The notes under the pieces were generated by a model, which was not told the origin of the DNA, ran no database searches, and saw only the letters and a program-made list of their open reading frames with translations. The position numbers and the translations under genes are program-made. 64,000 bases of DNA from Halorhabdus amylolytica (GTDB lineage: Archaea > Halobacteriota > Halobacteria > Halobacteriales > Haloarculaceae): NCBI RefSeq assembly GCF_004944975.1, contig NZ_SPQG01000004.1, forward strand, positions 162,569-226,568. Reading direction: 5' to 3'. This document shows positions 51,846-61,124 of the stretch, in pieces. Numbering within the stretch: position 1 is the stretch's first letter; each line of letters starts with the position of its first letter.

Positions 51846-54143
51846 ATGAGCGAACGGAATCGTGCGATCGTCTCGGTAACGGGCGTCGTCCAGGGGGTGG
51901 GATTTCGACCGTTCGTCTATCGGACGGCGACCGAGGAGGAGCTCGCCGGGCGAGTGAACAACACCGGCGACGGTCGGGTCGAGATCGTCCTGGAGGGCTC
52001 GGAGGCAGGGATCGAGTCGTTCCTCTCGACACTCCGGACGGACCCGCCACCGCTCGCTCGCGTCGAGAACGTAACGGTCACGGACAGTGACCCCGAGGGA
52101 CTCTCGACTTTCGATATCGTCGCTTCGACCGATTCGACGGGCGGTTCGGGGACGATCCCGCCCGACACGGCAATGTGTGACGCCTGTCTCGAAGACTTGC
52201 GGGACCCCGACTCCCGGTTCTACGAGTACTGGGCGAGCGCCTGCGTCGACTGTGGCCCACGGTACACGGTCATTCGGGAGTTGCCCTACGATCGCCCCAC
52301 CACGTCGATGGACGCCTTTCCGATGTGCGACGACTGCCTGGAGGACTACGAAAATCCAACCGATCGCCGGTATCACGCCCAGACGATCGCCTGTCCGGCG
52401 TGTGGCCCGACGCTCTCGCTGCTCGATGGCGACGGGAACGAACTCGCCGGTGGTGACGACGCGATCCGACGGGCGGGCGAACGACTCGCCGGTGGCGATC
52501 TCGTGGCGATCAAAGGGATCGGCGGGACACACCTCGCTTGCGACGCGACTGATCCGGAAGTTGTCGAGAGGCTCCGCGAGCGGACGGGTCGCCCGGAGAA
52601 ACCGTTCGCGGTGATGGCCCCCGACCTGGAGACGGTCGAGTCGTTCGCCCAGGTTTCGGCCGACGAACGCGACGCACTCGAAGACACCCGTCGGCCGATC
52701 CTCTTGCTCGACGGCCGGAGCGACGACCGGCCGGAATGGCTCGCCGCCGTCTCACCGGGGTTGCATACCGTCGGTGTCATGCTACCGTACTCCGGATTGC
52801 ATCACCTCTTCTTCGATCACGTCGACGGGCCACTGGTGATGACCAGCGCCAACATGCCCGGCGTGCCGATGGCGACCGACCGCGAGTCGATCCTCGTCGA
52901 CCTCGACGGGGTGATCGACGCCACCCTCGTCCACGACCGGGAGATCGTGATGCGGTGTGACGACAGCGTCGCCCGCTTCTCCGGGGGACAGCGACGCTTC
53001 GTCCGTCGATCGCGGGGATGGGTGCCCGAGTCGCTGCCACTGCCCGTGGATACCGACCTCGACGTGCTTGCCCTCGGAGCTGAGTTCGATGCGACTGTGG
53101 CGCTTACACAAGCTGGCGAGATCGTTCCCTCCCAGTATATCGGCGACGTTGACGATCCCGAGACGATCGGGTATCTTCGGGAGACCGTTTCCCATCTCCG
53201 GGATCTGCTCGGCACCGATCCCGACGTGGTGGCCTGTGACGCCCACCCCGACTTCCTGACGACCAGTGAAGCCCGGAAGTACGCCAGCGAGGAAGGTATG
53301 GCAGGACCCATGCAGGTACAGCACCACCACGCCCACGCAGCCAGCTTGCTGGCCGAACACGGGCGCAAGCGAGCGATCGTGATCGCTGCCGACGGGACAG
53401 GGTACGGACCGGATGGGTCGATCTGGGGCGGAGAAGTGCTGGACACGACGCTCGCCGACTTCGAGCGCGTCGGCGGGCTCTCGACGTTTGCACTGCCAGG
53501 TGGGACAGCCGCGATCGAAACGCCCGCCCGAATCCTCGCGAGTCTGCTCGACGACACTGAGCGGATCGACGAGTTGCTGGTCGAAGGCGGTGCGGTCGAG
53601 ACTGCGGACGAAGCAGCGACTGTCCGCCGACAGGTCAAGCAGAGCGTCAACACCCCCGTGACGACCAGCAGCGGTCGGTTGCTCGACGCTGTGAGTGCCC
53701 TGCTGGACGTATGCACCGAGCGCTCCTACGAGGGCGAACCGGCGATGAAACTCGAAAGTGTGGCGGTCGGTGGCGACGTTCTCGACTACGAGATCCCGTA
53801 CGACAGCCGGAACGGGACGCGTGTGCTCGACTCCCGACAACTCGTCCGAGACCTCGATTCGCTTTCCGACGAACACTCGACCGCAGACGTGGCCGCGACC
53901 GCCCAGTGGACGCTGGCGCACGGACTGGCCGACGTGGCCGTCGAAGTCGCCGAGGACCGGGGGGTCGACACCGTGGGGTTCACTGGCGGCGTGGCGTACA
54001 ACGACGCGATCATCCGGACGATCAGCGAACGGGTCGAGGTGGTGGGGCTGGATTTCCTGAGTCACGATCAGGTTCCACCGGGCGACGGTGGGATCGCCTA
54101 TGGACAGGTCGCGGTGGCCACTGCCCGGGACAGTACCGATTGA
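51846..54143 (+). CDS. hypF: HypF, carbamoyltransferase for hydrogenase maturation
   Basis: Makes thiocarbamoyl-HypE from carbamoyl phosphate and ATP, the origin of the cyanide ligands. The 765-residue protein has all domains: acylphosphatase (GVVQGVGFRPFVY, 13-25), zinc-finger pairs (CDAC...CVDCGPRYT and CDDC...CPACGP, about 110-190), the YrdC/Sua5 domain (about 200-380) and a Kae1-like domain with HHHAHAA, ADGTGYGPDGSIWGGE and FTGGVAYND. It is 8 kb from hypCDEAB. Convergent with the lone nuoCD gene, with 9 nt between their stop codons. Confidence 0.96.
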   Translation: MSERNRAIVSVTGVVQGVGFRPFVYRTATEEELAGRVNNTGDGRVEIVLEGSEAGIESFLSTLRTDPPPLARVENVTVTDSDPEGLSTFDIVASTDSTGGSGTIPPDTAMCDACLEDLRDPDSRFYEYWASACVDCGPRYTVIRELPYDRPTTSMDAFPMCDDCLEDYENPTDRRYHAQTIACPACGPTLSLLDGDGNELAGGDDAIRRAGERLAGGDLVAIKGIGGTHLACDATDPEVVERLRERTGRPEKPFAVMAPDLETVESFAQVSADERDALEDTRRPILLLDGRSDDRPEWLAAVSPGLHTVGVMLPYSGLHHLFFDHVDGPLVMTSANMPGVPMATDRESILVDLDGVIDATLVHDREIVMRCDDSVARFSGGQRRFVRRSRGWVPESLPLPVDTDLDVLALGAEFDATVALTQAGEIVPSQYIGDVDDPETIGYLRETVSHLRDLLGTDPDVVACDAHPDFLTTSEARKYASEEGMAGPMQVQHHHAHAASLLAEHGRKRAIVIAADGTGYGPDGSIWGGEVLDTTLADFERVGGLSTFALPGGTAAIETPARILASLLDDTERIDELLVEGGAVETADEAATVRRQVKQSVNTPVTTSSGRLLDAVSALLDVCTERSYEGEPAMKLESVAVGGDVLDYEIPYDSRNGTRVLDSRQLVRDLDSLSDEHSTADVAATAQWTLAHGLADVAVEVAEDRGVDTVGFTGGVAYNDAIIRTISERVEVVGLDFLSHDQVPPGDGGIAYGQVAVATARDSTD

Positions 54144-54152
54144 GGCCGCAAC

Positions 54153-55802
54153 TCACCGATCGACTTCACCCATGATCGTATCGAGACTGCCGAGCGTGGC
54201 GATGAAATCGGCGACGTACTCGCCGTTGGCCATCTCGGGAAGGGCCTGGAGGTTCGAGAACGATGGGCCGCGGATCTTGAACCGCGCCGGTTTGTCGGTG
54301 CCGTCACTGCGAATATAGATCCCGAGTTCGCCCTTGGCCGCCTCGACGGCCCGATACACCTCGGCGTCGGGTTCGGGCCGGAGGGTGCGCGGGACGTTCG
54401 ACTGGATCTGGCGGTCGTCTTCGGGCCACTCGGCCAGCACATCGACGCACTGCTCGACGATCGCCGCCGACTGCTCGATCTCGCGCATCCGGACGAGTAC
54501 TCGGGCGTAGTTGTCACAGCCGTCCTCGGTGATCACGTCCCAGTCGAGTTCGTCGTAGTAGCCATAGGGGTCGTCCCGCCGGAGGTCGTAGTCGATCCCG
54601 GATCCGCGGGCGACGGGGCCGGTCACGCCGTAGGACTTCGCGACCTCGGGGTCGAGGTGGCCAGTGTCGAGCGTCCGCAACTGGATGATCTCGTTGGCAC
54701 TGAGCAGATCGTGGTACTCGGCCAGTCGATCGGGCAGGAAATCCAGAAACGCGCGGATCTCGTCGAGGAACTCCGCGCGGGGTTCGGGCAGGTCCCAGGC
54801 GACACCGCCGAGCCGGAAGTAGTTGAACATGAGCCGCTGGCCGGTCAGGTCTTCGAGCAGGCTCTGGACGCGTTCGCGATCCTGGATCGCATACATGAAC
54901 GTCGCGGTGAAGTCCCCGACCACGTCCAGGGCATAGGCACCGACGGCGAGAAAGTGACTGAGTATCCGTGAGAGTTCGGCGCTCATCGTCCGGACGACCT
55001 GAGCGTACTCGGGCACGTCGATGTCCGCTAAGTCCTCGGCGGCACGGGCGTAGGCCCACTCGTTGAGCAGTCCGCCACCGCCCCAGTCCCAGCGATCGGG
55101 GTAGGGCATGATCTGGTGGCGGTAGGTGCCTTCCTGGCACAGCTGTTCCTCACACCGGTGGATGTAGCCGATGTCCGGTTCGGCGTCGACGACCTGCTCG
55201 CCGTCCAGGGTCAACTGGACGTGCAGGACGCCGTGGGTGGCGGGGTGGTGGGGTCCGATATTGAGCAGCATCGTGTCATTGGCCCGCTCGTGGTCGTCTT
55301 CGAGCGGATTGACGTTCTCCCGGTAGGTGACGATCTGTGGTTGGGACTGGTCGTACTCCGCCCGGAGCGGATGACCCTGCCAGGTTTCGGGAAGGAGAAT
55401 CCGCCGCAGATCCGGGTGATCCTCGTACCCGATCCCCAGTAAGTCGTAGGCCTCCCGCTCGTGCCAGTCGGCCGTGTCGTACACCGACGCCGCGGACTGG
55501 CTGACCGGTTCGTCTCTGCTCGTCGGAACGACGACGCTCAGCTCCAGGGTCGGATCGTCGTAACTCCGGAGGTGGTAGATCGTCTCGAAGCGATCGGCGT
55601 ACTCCTGGGCCGTGACGCAGGCGCAATGATCGAAACCGGCACGATCCCGAAGCGCTTCGAGGACGGCAGCCACGGCGTCGGCCCGGACCACGATCCCGGG
55701 CGCGTTCCCGTGGGTTTCACGATCGATGACCGCGTCCAGATCTTCGACAACTGTCTCCCAGTCACCCGATCGCTCGCGGCCAGTCTGCTGGACGGCGCCC
55801 AT
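54153..55802 (-). CDS. nuoCD: NuoCD, fused complex I-type quinone-module subunit, stand-alone
   Basis: A fusion of NuoC (30 kDa; EREAYDLLGIGYEDHPDLRRILLPE about 115-139) and NuoD (49 kDa; IGPHHPATHGVLHVQLTLDGE about 187-207), 549 residues. Complex I-like enzymes use it to build the quinone pocket. It has the halophile segment IGYIHRCEEQLCQEG but not the N- and C-terminal CxxC ligands of [NiFe] hydrogenases, so it is not itself a hydrogenase subunit. No other nuo gene is nearby, which is unusual. The start at 55802 gives the normal NuoC N-terminus. Confidence 0.88.
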   Translation of the reverse strand: MGAVQQTGRERSGDWETVVEDLDAVIDRETHGNAPGIVVRADAVAAVLEALRDRAGFDHCACVTAQEYADRFETIYHLRSYDDPTLELSVVVPTSRDEPVSQSAASVYDTADWHEREAYDLLGIGYEDHPDLRRILLPETWQGHPLRAEYDQSQPQIVTYRENVNPLEDDHERANDTMLLNIGPHHPATHGVLHVQLTLDGEQVVDAEPDIGYIHRCEEQLCQEGTYRHQIMPYPDRWDWGGGGLLNEWAYARAAEDLADIDVPEYAQVVRTMSAELSRILSHFLAVGAYALDVVGDFTATFMYAIQDRERVQSLLEDLTGQRLMFNYFRLGGVAWDLPEPRAEFLDEIRAFLDFLPDRLAEYHDLLSANEIIQLRTLDTGHLDPEVAKSYGVTGPVARGSGIDYDLRRDDPYGYYDELDWDVITEDGCDNYARVLVRMREIEQSAAIVEQCVDVLAEWPEDDRQIQSNVPRTLRPEPDAEVYRAVEAAKGELGIYIRSDGTDKPARFKIRGPSFSNLQALPEMANGEYVADFIATLGSLDTIMGEVDR

Positions 55803-55904
55803 ACTCCGAGGGAGGAACGACTGGGGAAAGCTGGTTTTGCCGAATTCACTAGTGCCTTGAAGTGCAGGTAGTAACGACCGGACGTGAAATCTCTCGCGGC
55901 GACC

Positions 55905-56534
55905 ATGCGGGAACCGGCCGAGTGGCGGAACCCGATGCATACCTTCATCGCGGAGACAGCCGGCTTCGAGCGGGCGGAGTTGCTGATCTGGAACTTCTCT
56001 CGCGAGGCGCTGGACGTCCTGCTGTTCCGTGTCGTCGGGCCGATCGAGCCCTACCGGGAGGCGATCGAGGCCGCACAGTTCGTCACCGAGCACGATCTCA
56101 CCCCGATCGACGACGACTCCTTTTACGCCTACGTCGAACACGAAACCCGCGAGATGGACCGTCAACTACGGGATTCCTTCGACGGCAAACACGTCGTGAT
56201 CGTCCCACCGATCGTCTACCACGCCGACGGCACCACGCGACTCCGGATCGTGGGACGCCCGGAGGCCCTGGAATCGGTGGTTGCGGAGATTCCCGAGGCG
56301 ATCGACGTCACCGTCGAGTCGATCGGCGAGTATCGCGGACCTTCCGGCGGGGCACTCGATCTCACGGATCGCCAGCGGGAGGTCTTGCGAACGGCTGTCG
56401 AGATGGGGTATTACGACGTTCCACGGGAAGCGTCGGTCAATGACGTCGCCGCGCGACTGGAGTGTGCGGCCAGTACCGTCTCGGACCACCTCCGGAAGGC
56501 CGAACGCGCCGTGATGGGCGGGCTGTTCGAGTGA
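55905..56534 (+). CDS. HTH_10 (Bat-type) transcriptional regulator
   Basis: A 209-residue haloarchaeal regulator. The first 150 residues form a sensory region with no recognised motif. The C-terminal HTH_10 domain LTDRQREVLRTAVEMGYYDVP followed by ASVNDVAARLECAASTVSDHLRKAE is the Bat DNA-binding fold. It diverges from nuoCD, so it may regulate that gene. Its TGA stop abuts the ilvD stop (TGATCA). An alternative start at 55935 is possible. Confidence 0.85.
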   Translation: MREPAEWRNPMHTFIAETAGFERAELLIWNFSREALDVLLFRVVGPIEPYREAIEAAQFVTEHDLTPIDDDSFYAYVEHETREMDRQLRDSFDGKHVVIVPPIVYHADGTTRLRIVGRPEALESVVAEIPEAIDVTVESIGEYRGPSGGALDLTDRQREVLRTAVEMGYYDVPREASVNDVAARLECAASTVSDHLRKAERAVMGGLFE

Positions 56535-58274
56535 TCACTCCCGCTTGACGCCGGGATTGCTCACCGCGCCGTTGGCCGCCGAGTCGAAGTCTCGGTGGTA
56601 CTTCGCCAGCACGCCCGACTCGTAGGTCGGTTCGGGATCGTCACGATCGTCGAGACGTTGTTCGATCTCGTCGTCGCTGAGGTCGACCTCCAGCGTCCGC
56701 TCGGGGATGTCGACAGTCACGGTGTCGCCGTCTTCGAGCGCGCCGATCGGCCCGCCGACGAAGCTCTCGGGGGCGACGTGTCCGATCATGGGCCCACGGG
56801 TCCCGCCGGAGAACCGGCCGTCAGTGAGGAGCGCGACATCGTCCTCGTGGCCCTGACCGACGACGGCGGCGGTAACGCCGAGCATCTCGCGCATGCCGGG
56901 GCCACCTTTGGGCCCTTCACCCCGAATCACGATCACGTCGCCCGACTCGATGTGGTCCTCCTGGACGTACTCCATGGCGTCCTCCTCGTTCTCGAAGATC
57001 CGGGCCGGGCCCTGGTGGTGGAACTCGTCGTTGCCCGTGGCCTTCAGGACCGCGCCATCCGGCGCGAGGTTACCCGTGAGGATCTTGATCGCACCCTCGG
57101 GTTCCTTCGGTTCGTCGATGGTATAGAGGAAGTCCGCATCGATCTCGTTCTCTGGCGGGAGGCGACCCTGCTCCTCTAGGTATTCGATCTCCTCGGCCAG
57201 CGTCCGGCCGGTGATCGTCATCGCGTCGCCGTGCAGGAGGTCGGCCTCCAGCAGGCGGCGGAGGACGACCGGCACGCCGCCGATCTCGTGAAGATCGTTC
57301 ATTACCTTCTCGCCGCCAGGCTGGAGGTCGGCAATTTTGGGTGTCCGCCGGCTGATCTCGTCGAAATCCTCGATCGAGAGATCGACGCCGGCCTCGGCGG
57401 CCATCGCCAACAGGTGCAGAACGGCGTTGGTCGATCCGCCGATGGCGGTCTGCAGCGCGATGGCGTTCTCGAAGGACTCCCGCGTGAGGATCTCGGAGGG
57501 TCGACGACGCTCCTCGATGACCTCGACGACCAACTCGCCGGTCTCGCGGGCGACGTCGTACCGGCTCTCCTCCTCGGCGGGCGGGGAGGCACTGCCGAGC
57601 GGTGCGAGGCCGATAACCTCCGAGATGGAGGCCATCGTGTTGGCGGTGAACATCCCGCCGCAGGCCCCCGCACCGGGACAGGCGTTGCGTTCGAGGTCGT
57701 CGAGTTCCTCGTCGTCCATGTCGCCGGTGGCGTAGGCGCCAACGCCCTCGAAGACCTGGACGATGGTGACGTCCCGGCCGTCGTGTTCGCCGGGCATGAT
57801 CGACCCACCGTAGAGGAAGACGCTGGGCAGGTCCGTCCGGATCATCGCCATCATCATCCCGGGCATGTTCTTGTCGCAGCCGCCGATCGTCACGAGACCG
57901 TCGACGCGCTCGCCGAAGGCCACCAGCTCGACCGAGTCGGCGATGACCTCCCTGGAGATGAGCGAGGCTTTCATCCCTTCGGTGCCCATGGAGATGGCGT
58001 CGGAGATGGTGATCGTGCCGAACTCGACGGGCATGCCGCCGCCCTCGTCGGTGGCGTCCCAGGCTGTCTCGGCCACGTCGTCTAAATGGACGTTACAGGG
58101 GGTGATGTCGGCTGCGGGGTTGGCGATTCCCACGAGCGGGGAGTCGAAATCGGCGTCGTCGTAGCCCATCGCGCGGAACATCGCCCGATGGGGGGCCTTG
58201 TCGGGTCCCTCCGTGACGTCTGTGCTCGGAAGGTCCGCGTCCTTCTCGCGGGAGAACCTGCCATCGTCTGACAT
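56535..58274 (-). CDS. ilvD: Dihydroxy-acid dehydratase
   Basis: An iron-sulfur dehydratase of valine, isoleucine and leucine synthesis. The 579-residue protein has the cluster ligands in [16 protein letters not shown] and [17 protein letters not shown], plus the C-terminal [17 protein letters not shown]. The ATG at 58274 has a TATA box (58299-58305) at -25 to -31, and the longer in-frame start is not supported. Confidence 0.96.
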   Translation of the reverse strand: MSDDGRFSREKDADLPSTDVTEGPDKAPHRAMFRAMGYDDADFDSPLVGIANPAADITPCNVHLDDVAETAWDATDEGGGMPVEFGTITISDAISMGTEGMKASLISREVIADSVELVAFGERVDGLVTIGGCDKNMPGMMMAMIRTDLPSVFLYGGSIMPGEHDGRDVTIVQVFEGVGAYATGDMDDEELDDLERNACPGAGACGGMFTANTMASISEVIGLAPLGSASPPAEEESRYDVARETGELVVEVIEERRRPSEILTRESFENAIALQTAIGGSTNAVLHLLAMAAEAGVDLSIEDFDEISRRTPKIADLQPGGEKVMNDLHEIGGVPVVLRRLLEADLLHGDAMTITGRTLAEEIEYLEEQGRLPPENEIDADFLYTIDEPKEPEGAIKILTGNLAPDGAVLKATGNDEFHHQGPARIFENEEDAMEYVQEDHIESGDVIVIRGEGPKGGPGMREMLGVTAAVVGQGHEDDVALLTDGRFSGGTRGPMIGHVAPESFVGGPIGALEDGDTVTVDIPERTLEVDLSDDEIEQRLDDRDDPEPTYESGVLAKYHRDFDSAANGAVSNPGVKRE

Positions 58275-58298
58275 GGCTCTATAGAACCTCGCGGCGAG

Positions 58299-58305
58299 TA
58301 AAAAG
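58299..58305 (-). promoter_or_regulatory. TATA box of ilvD
   Basis: TAAAAAG on the plus strand (CTTTTTA on the coding strand) lies 25-31 nt before the ilvD start. Confidence 0.5.
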
Positions 58306-58487
58306 GACCCGGTGGGGCCGATTGTCTCCGATTCGTGATCGGAAGGAGAGCCTCGGGTTGTTGACTCCACGGGCATCCAGACGAGAACTGAGCCAACAAG
58401 AGCGTGTCATGGCCCATAGGTTGAACATCTACAGGCTGGATCAAGCGGCGTAGCGGCGCGTACAGGTCGGATGACGACTGCTATAGC

Positions 58488-58706
58488 TTAGAAGAAGATG
58501 TCGAGGAAGCTCACGATGGCGAACAGCCCGGCAACGATACCGAGGACGAACAGCGCGACCCCCCAGATGAACGTCCCGTTGACAAGCAGTTCGGCCACCA
58601 TCAGCACGACGCCGGCCACGAGCAACAGGCCCGCGACAAGCAACTGGAGGCCCCCCTCTACGAGTTCGCCCAGATCGAGTTCGAACACGTCGAGTAGTTC
58701 GTCCAT
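58488..58706 (-). CDS. Small two-helix membrane protein
   Basis: A 72-residue protein with an acidic N-terminus (MDELLDVFELDLGELVE) and two hydrophobic helices (about 22-42 and 50-70). Function unknown; DUF-like haloarchaeal membrane peptide. A TAAAAAT box at 58731-58737 fits its promoter. Confidence 0.65.
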   Translation of the reverse strand: MDELLDVFELDLGELVEGGLQLLVAGLLLVAGVVLMVAELLVNGTFIWGVALFVLGIVAGLFAIVSFLDIFF

Positions 58707-58748
58707 ACGCGAGGGCTGTACAGCCAGTAGTAAAAATCCGATGTTAGA

Positions 58749-58967
58749 GTGACATCCTCCGCGCCCTGCTGTTTCCTACGTGATGCTTTCGCTGACACGC
58801 TCACAACAATCGGGAGAGACGATCCAGAAGACCGTCATTCGATGGCTCAAATACGCCGGAGCGAGCGTGTGCGTCACTCTGGATCGATTCCGGGGAGTGC
58901 TGTCAGGAGGAGGGGTTACGGAGAGTCAAGGAGAAAGACTCGCCCTTCAAGACGGGGAGGATGTCAC
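58749..58967. mobile_element. 219-bp IS200/IS605-type remnant or MITE
   Basis: Flanked by an exact 11-bp inverted repeat: GTGACATCCTC (58749-58759) and GAGGATGTCAC (58957-58967). GGGGAGGATGTCAC preceded by CGCCCTTCAAGACG is the sort of subterminal end I associate with haloarchaeal IS200/IS605 (TnpB/IS1341-like) elements, here slightly decayed. No transposase is left inside; the interior is too short. The right end overlaps the stop codon of the DICT gene. Confidence 0.55.
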
Positions 58968-59731
58968 GTTCCGGACCGCTGGGGAGTCCGATCGGCCGCG
59001 AGGTACGTCCCTTCGAGGTGATCGAGAATGCTGTCGACGATGGCCGCGTCGTACGTCCAGGCCCCGTAGAAGGACCCCTCGTCGCGTTCCTCCGCGAGAA
59101 GGGCGCTCTTCTGGAGCTCTTCGCCGCCGCCGTCGAAGACGACGAACCACGTCTCGGCGATCTCGTCGTTCTCGACCGGGTGGACCGTCCCGCCGTCGAT
59201 ATCAGGCGGGGGCGTGTCCGGCACCCCGTAGGCGTGTACTTCGACGCCACGCATCGCGAGGTCCGCGTAGATAGCCCGTTGCTCGGCAAACAGCGAGAGT
59301 CGCTGGAAACCAGCGTGAATCGTCCCGCCGCGAACACGACGCGCGCGATCCTCGATCTCGCGGGAAGTATAGAGCATCTGTTCGGTGTCGTAGGACGTGA
59401 ACGTCGTCTCCTTGAGGGGTTCGAGAATCGGTTCGTACTCCCCGTCCGCGATACCGACGGCGTCCGCCCCCGGCGGGACGCCCTCAAGAAGTTCCCTGAG
59501 CGTCGGGACGGCGACGATCGAGCGGACGCGGTCCCGATCGCTGAGGACGGCGACGTCGGCCGGGCGGCCCGAGGACGTCGATACAGTCCGGATGCGGACG
59601 TTCTGCGTGCCGAAAAACGTCGCGAGGTCGGCAGCGATCGGATCGTCGAGAGCGCAGTTGAACAGCGTCAGCTCCTTCTCGTGGTCGTGTATCGCCTCGA
59701 CGATCTGGGCGAGGGTCATCGCTACGTCCAT
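58964..59731 (-). CDS. DICT-domain sensory protein
   Basis: A 255-residue protein of the DICT sensory domain type (signature region LTLFNCALDDPIAADLATFFG, and SYDTEQMLYTSREIEDRA), often found with haloarchaeal signalling domains. Later blocks include FVVFDGGGEELQKSALLAEERDEGSFYGAWTYD. Only the sensory part is present, with no HTH or kinase domain. The stop lies inside the right end of the element at 58749-58967, so the last residues may be altered by insertion. The TATA-like ATATAT (59749-59754) suggests the real start could be the second ATG at 59719 instead of 59731. Confidence 0.75.
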   Translation of the reverse strand: MDVAMTLAQIVEAIHDHEKELTLFNCALDDPIAADLATFFGTQNVRIRTVSTSSGRPADVAVLSDRDRVRSIVAVPTLRELLEGVPPGADAVGIADGEYEPILEPLKETTFTSYDTEQMLYTSREIEDRARRVRGGTIHAGFQRLSLFAEQRAIYADLAMRGVEVHAYGVPDTPPPDIDGGTVHPVENDEIAETWFVVFDGGGEELQKSALLAEERDEGSFYGAWTYDAAIVDSILDHLEGTYLAADRTPQRSGT

Positions 59732-59748
59732 CTCCGTCGCGATCCGAC

Positions 59749-59754
59749 ATATAT
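59749..59754 (-). promoter_or_regulatory. TATA-like element of the DICT gene
   Basis: ATATAT, 18-23 nt from ATG 59731 but 30-35 nt from the in-frame ATG 59719. The latter fits better with leaderless transcription. Confidence 0.35.
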
Positions 59755-59823
59755 CCGTCCCTGCCGTTCATTGACCGATCGGGACACGAGCCTTCAAGAC
59801 ACTCCTCGCACAATCGACACGCA

Positions 59824-60789
59824 ATGACGCGGGTCTCAATCGGGGCGCGGCTCCACGCCGGCTTCCAGAACCTTTCGCTGGCTCGGGATCGCCTCTATGG
59901 CGGAATCGGGTGGGCAATCGAGAATCCCCGGGTCGTTCTCGCTGTCGAGCAAGCCGACGAACTCGTCTGTCCCCACGAGACAGTCGAACCGTACGCTCGC
60001 CGGGCGATCGACGTACTCGATCTCCCGGGTGCCGAGATCACCGTCGAACGACGGTTCGAGCGCCACGCTGGACTCGGCAGCGGAACCCGCCTCGCGCTGG
60101 CCTCGCTCGTGGGGATCGCCGACGCCTACGACCGGGCAGTGGACGGACGTGAACTGGCCCCCGACCTCGGCCGTGGCGGTCGCAGCGGCGTCGGTATCGC
60201 GACCTTTCTGGAAGGGGGTTTCGTCGTCGACGGCGGCCACCCGGTCGAACGGTTCACCCACAGTCCACCGGAGAGGGGGACCTGGACGACGCCACCAGTC
60301 GTCGCCCGCCACGCTATCCCGGACTCGTGGCGATTCGTTCTCGTCATGCCGACGGTCGATGCGGGCCAAAGCGGGAGCGACGAAGACGCGAGCATGCGCT
60401 CGATCGTCGAGCGGGCTGACCCGGGGATCGCCGACGAGATCGCACCGCTTGTGACCCAACGACTCCTGCCGGCGATCGCGACCGGCGACCGGTCGGCCTT
60501 CGGCGCGGCGATCACCAGACTCGGCCGACTCAACGGCGCGTGGTACGCCGACGAACAGGGCGGCGTCTATCGCCCGCCCGCCGGCCAACTGATCGAGCGA
60601 CTCTCTAAGGTCTCCGGCGTCGACGGCGTCGGACAGTCCTCCTGGGGACCGACGATCTACGCGATCACGGGCACAGATTCGACTGATCGGGTGTGTGAGG
60701 CAGCCGAGGACGCCCTCTCCGAGGTCGGTGTCGACGGGGAAGTGAGTGCCGTCGCGCCCGATAATCGCGGGTTCGCTCTCGAAGCGTGA
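59824..60789 (+). CDS. Beta-ribofuranosylaminobenzene 5'-phosphate synthase homologue (GHMP-like)
   Basis: A 321-residue GHMP-kinase-superfamily protein resembling the archaeal enzyme that makes beta-RFAP in methanopterin biosynthesis from p-hydroxybenzoate and PRPP. It has the motif RLHAGFQNLS, the glycine-rich GLGSGTRLALASLVG (about 82-96), GRSGVGIATFLEGGFVVDGGHP (about 120-140) and a late SSWGPTIYAITG. Haloarchaea do not carry out methanogenesis, so this may serve another pterin or C1 cofactor; the precise product is uncertain. Confidence 0.8.
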   Translation: MTRVSIGARLHAGFQNLSLARDRLYGGIGWAIENPRVVLAVEQADELVCPHETVEPYARRAIDVLDLPGAEITVERRFERHAGLGSGTRLALASLVGIADAYDRAVDGRELAPDLGRGGRSGVGIATFLEGGFVVDGGHPVERFTHSPPERGTWTTPPVVARHAIPDSWRFVLVMPTVDAGQSGSDEDASMRSIVERADPGIADEIAPLVTQRLLPAIATGDRSAFGAAITRLGRLNGAWYADEQGGVYRPPAGQLIERLSKVSGVDGVGQSSWGPTIYAITGTDSTDRVCEAAEDALSEVGVDGEVSAVAPDNRGFALEA

Positions 60790-60816
60790 ACGCGACAGCG
60801 GACGGTCGAGTGGGAG

Positions 60817-61020
60817 CTACTCTGTCGAGTCGAGTTCGAAAGCGACCTCCAGTTCGACCTGGTATTCCCGTCGATCGCCGGCGAGTTCGACGCCCTGCTC
60901 GGTGACTTCCGCCCACTTCACGTTCTCGAGGGTTTCCTCTGCGCGATCGATCGCATTATCAGCCGCGCTGTCGAAGCTGTCAGTGGACGCTCCACGGAGA
61001 AGGACCTTCTTGAATACCAT
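60817..61020 (-). CDS. Dodecin
   Basis: A 67-residue dodecin, a dodecameric flavin-binding and buffering protein. The pattern [34 protein letters not shown] (Trp35, the flavin-stacking residue) and [11 protein letters not shown] is diagnostic. The start is set at the ATG at 61020; a longer in-frame extension ([11 protein letters not shown]...) is unlikely. GGATAAG (61043-61049) gives a TATA-like box at the right distance. Confidence 0.93.
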   Translation of the reverse strand: MVFKKVLLRGASTDSFDSAADNAIDRAEETLENVKWAEVTEQGVELAGDRREYQVELEVAFELDSTE

Positions 61021-61124
61021 GTGAACAGTCCGGCCCGCGGACGGATAAGCCTGCTTGCAGCAATTATTTTCCCCCACCTCGGCGCTGTGTGTGATTGACG
61101 ACCGACGTGGGGTCCGAAACGCTC

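Noticed and set aside
54153-55802. NuoCD as the missing [NiFe]-hydrogenase large subunit, because of the C-x4-C in HRCEEQLC
   Set aside because: The catalytic CxxC pairs at both ends are absent. The aligned segments read PYPDRWD and GEVDR, as in complex I, and the spacing of the two Cys does not match.
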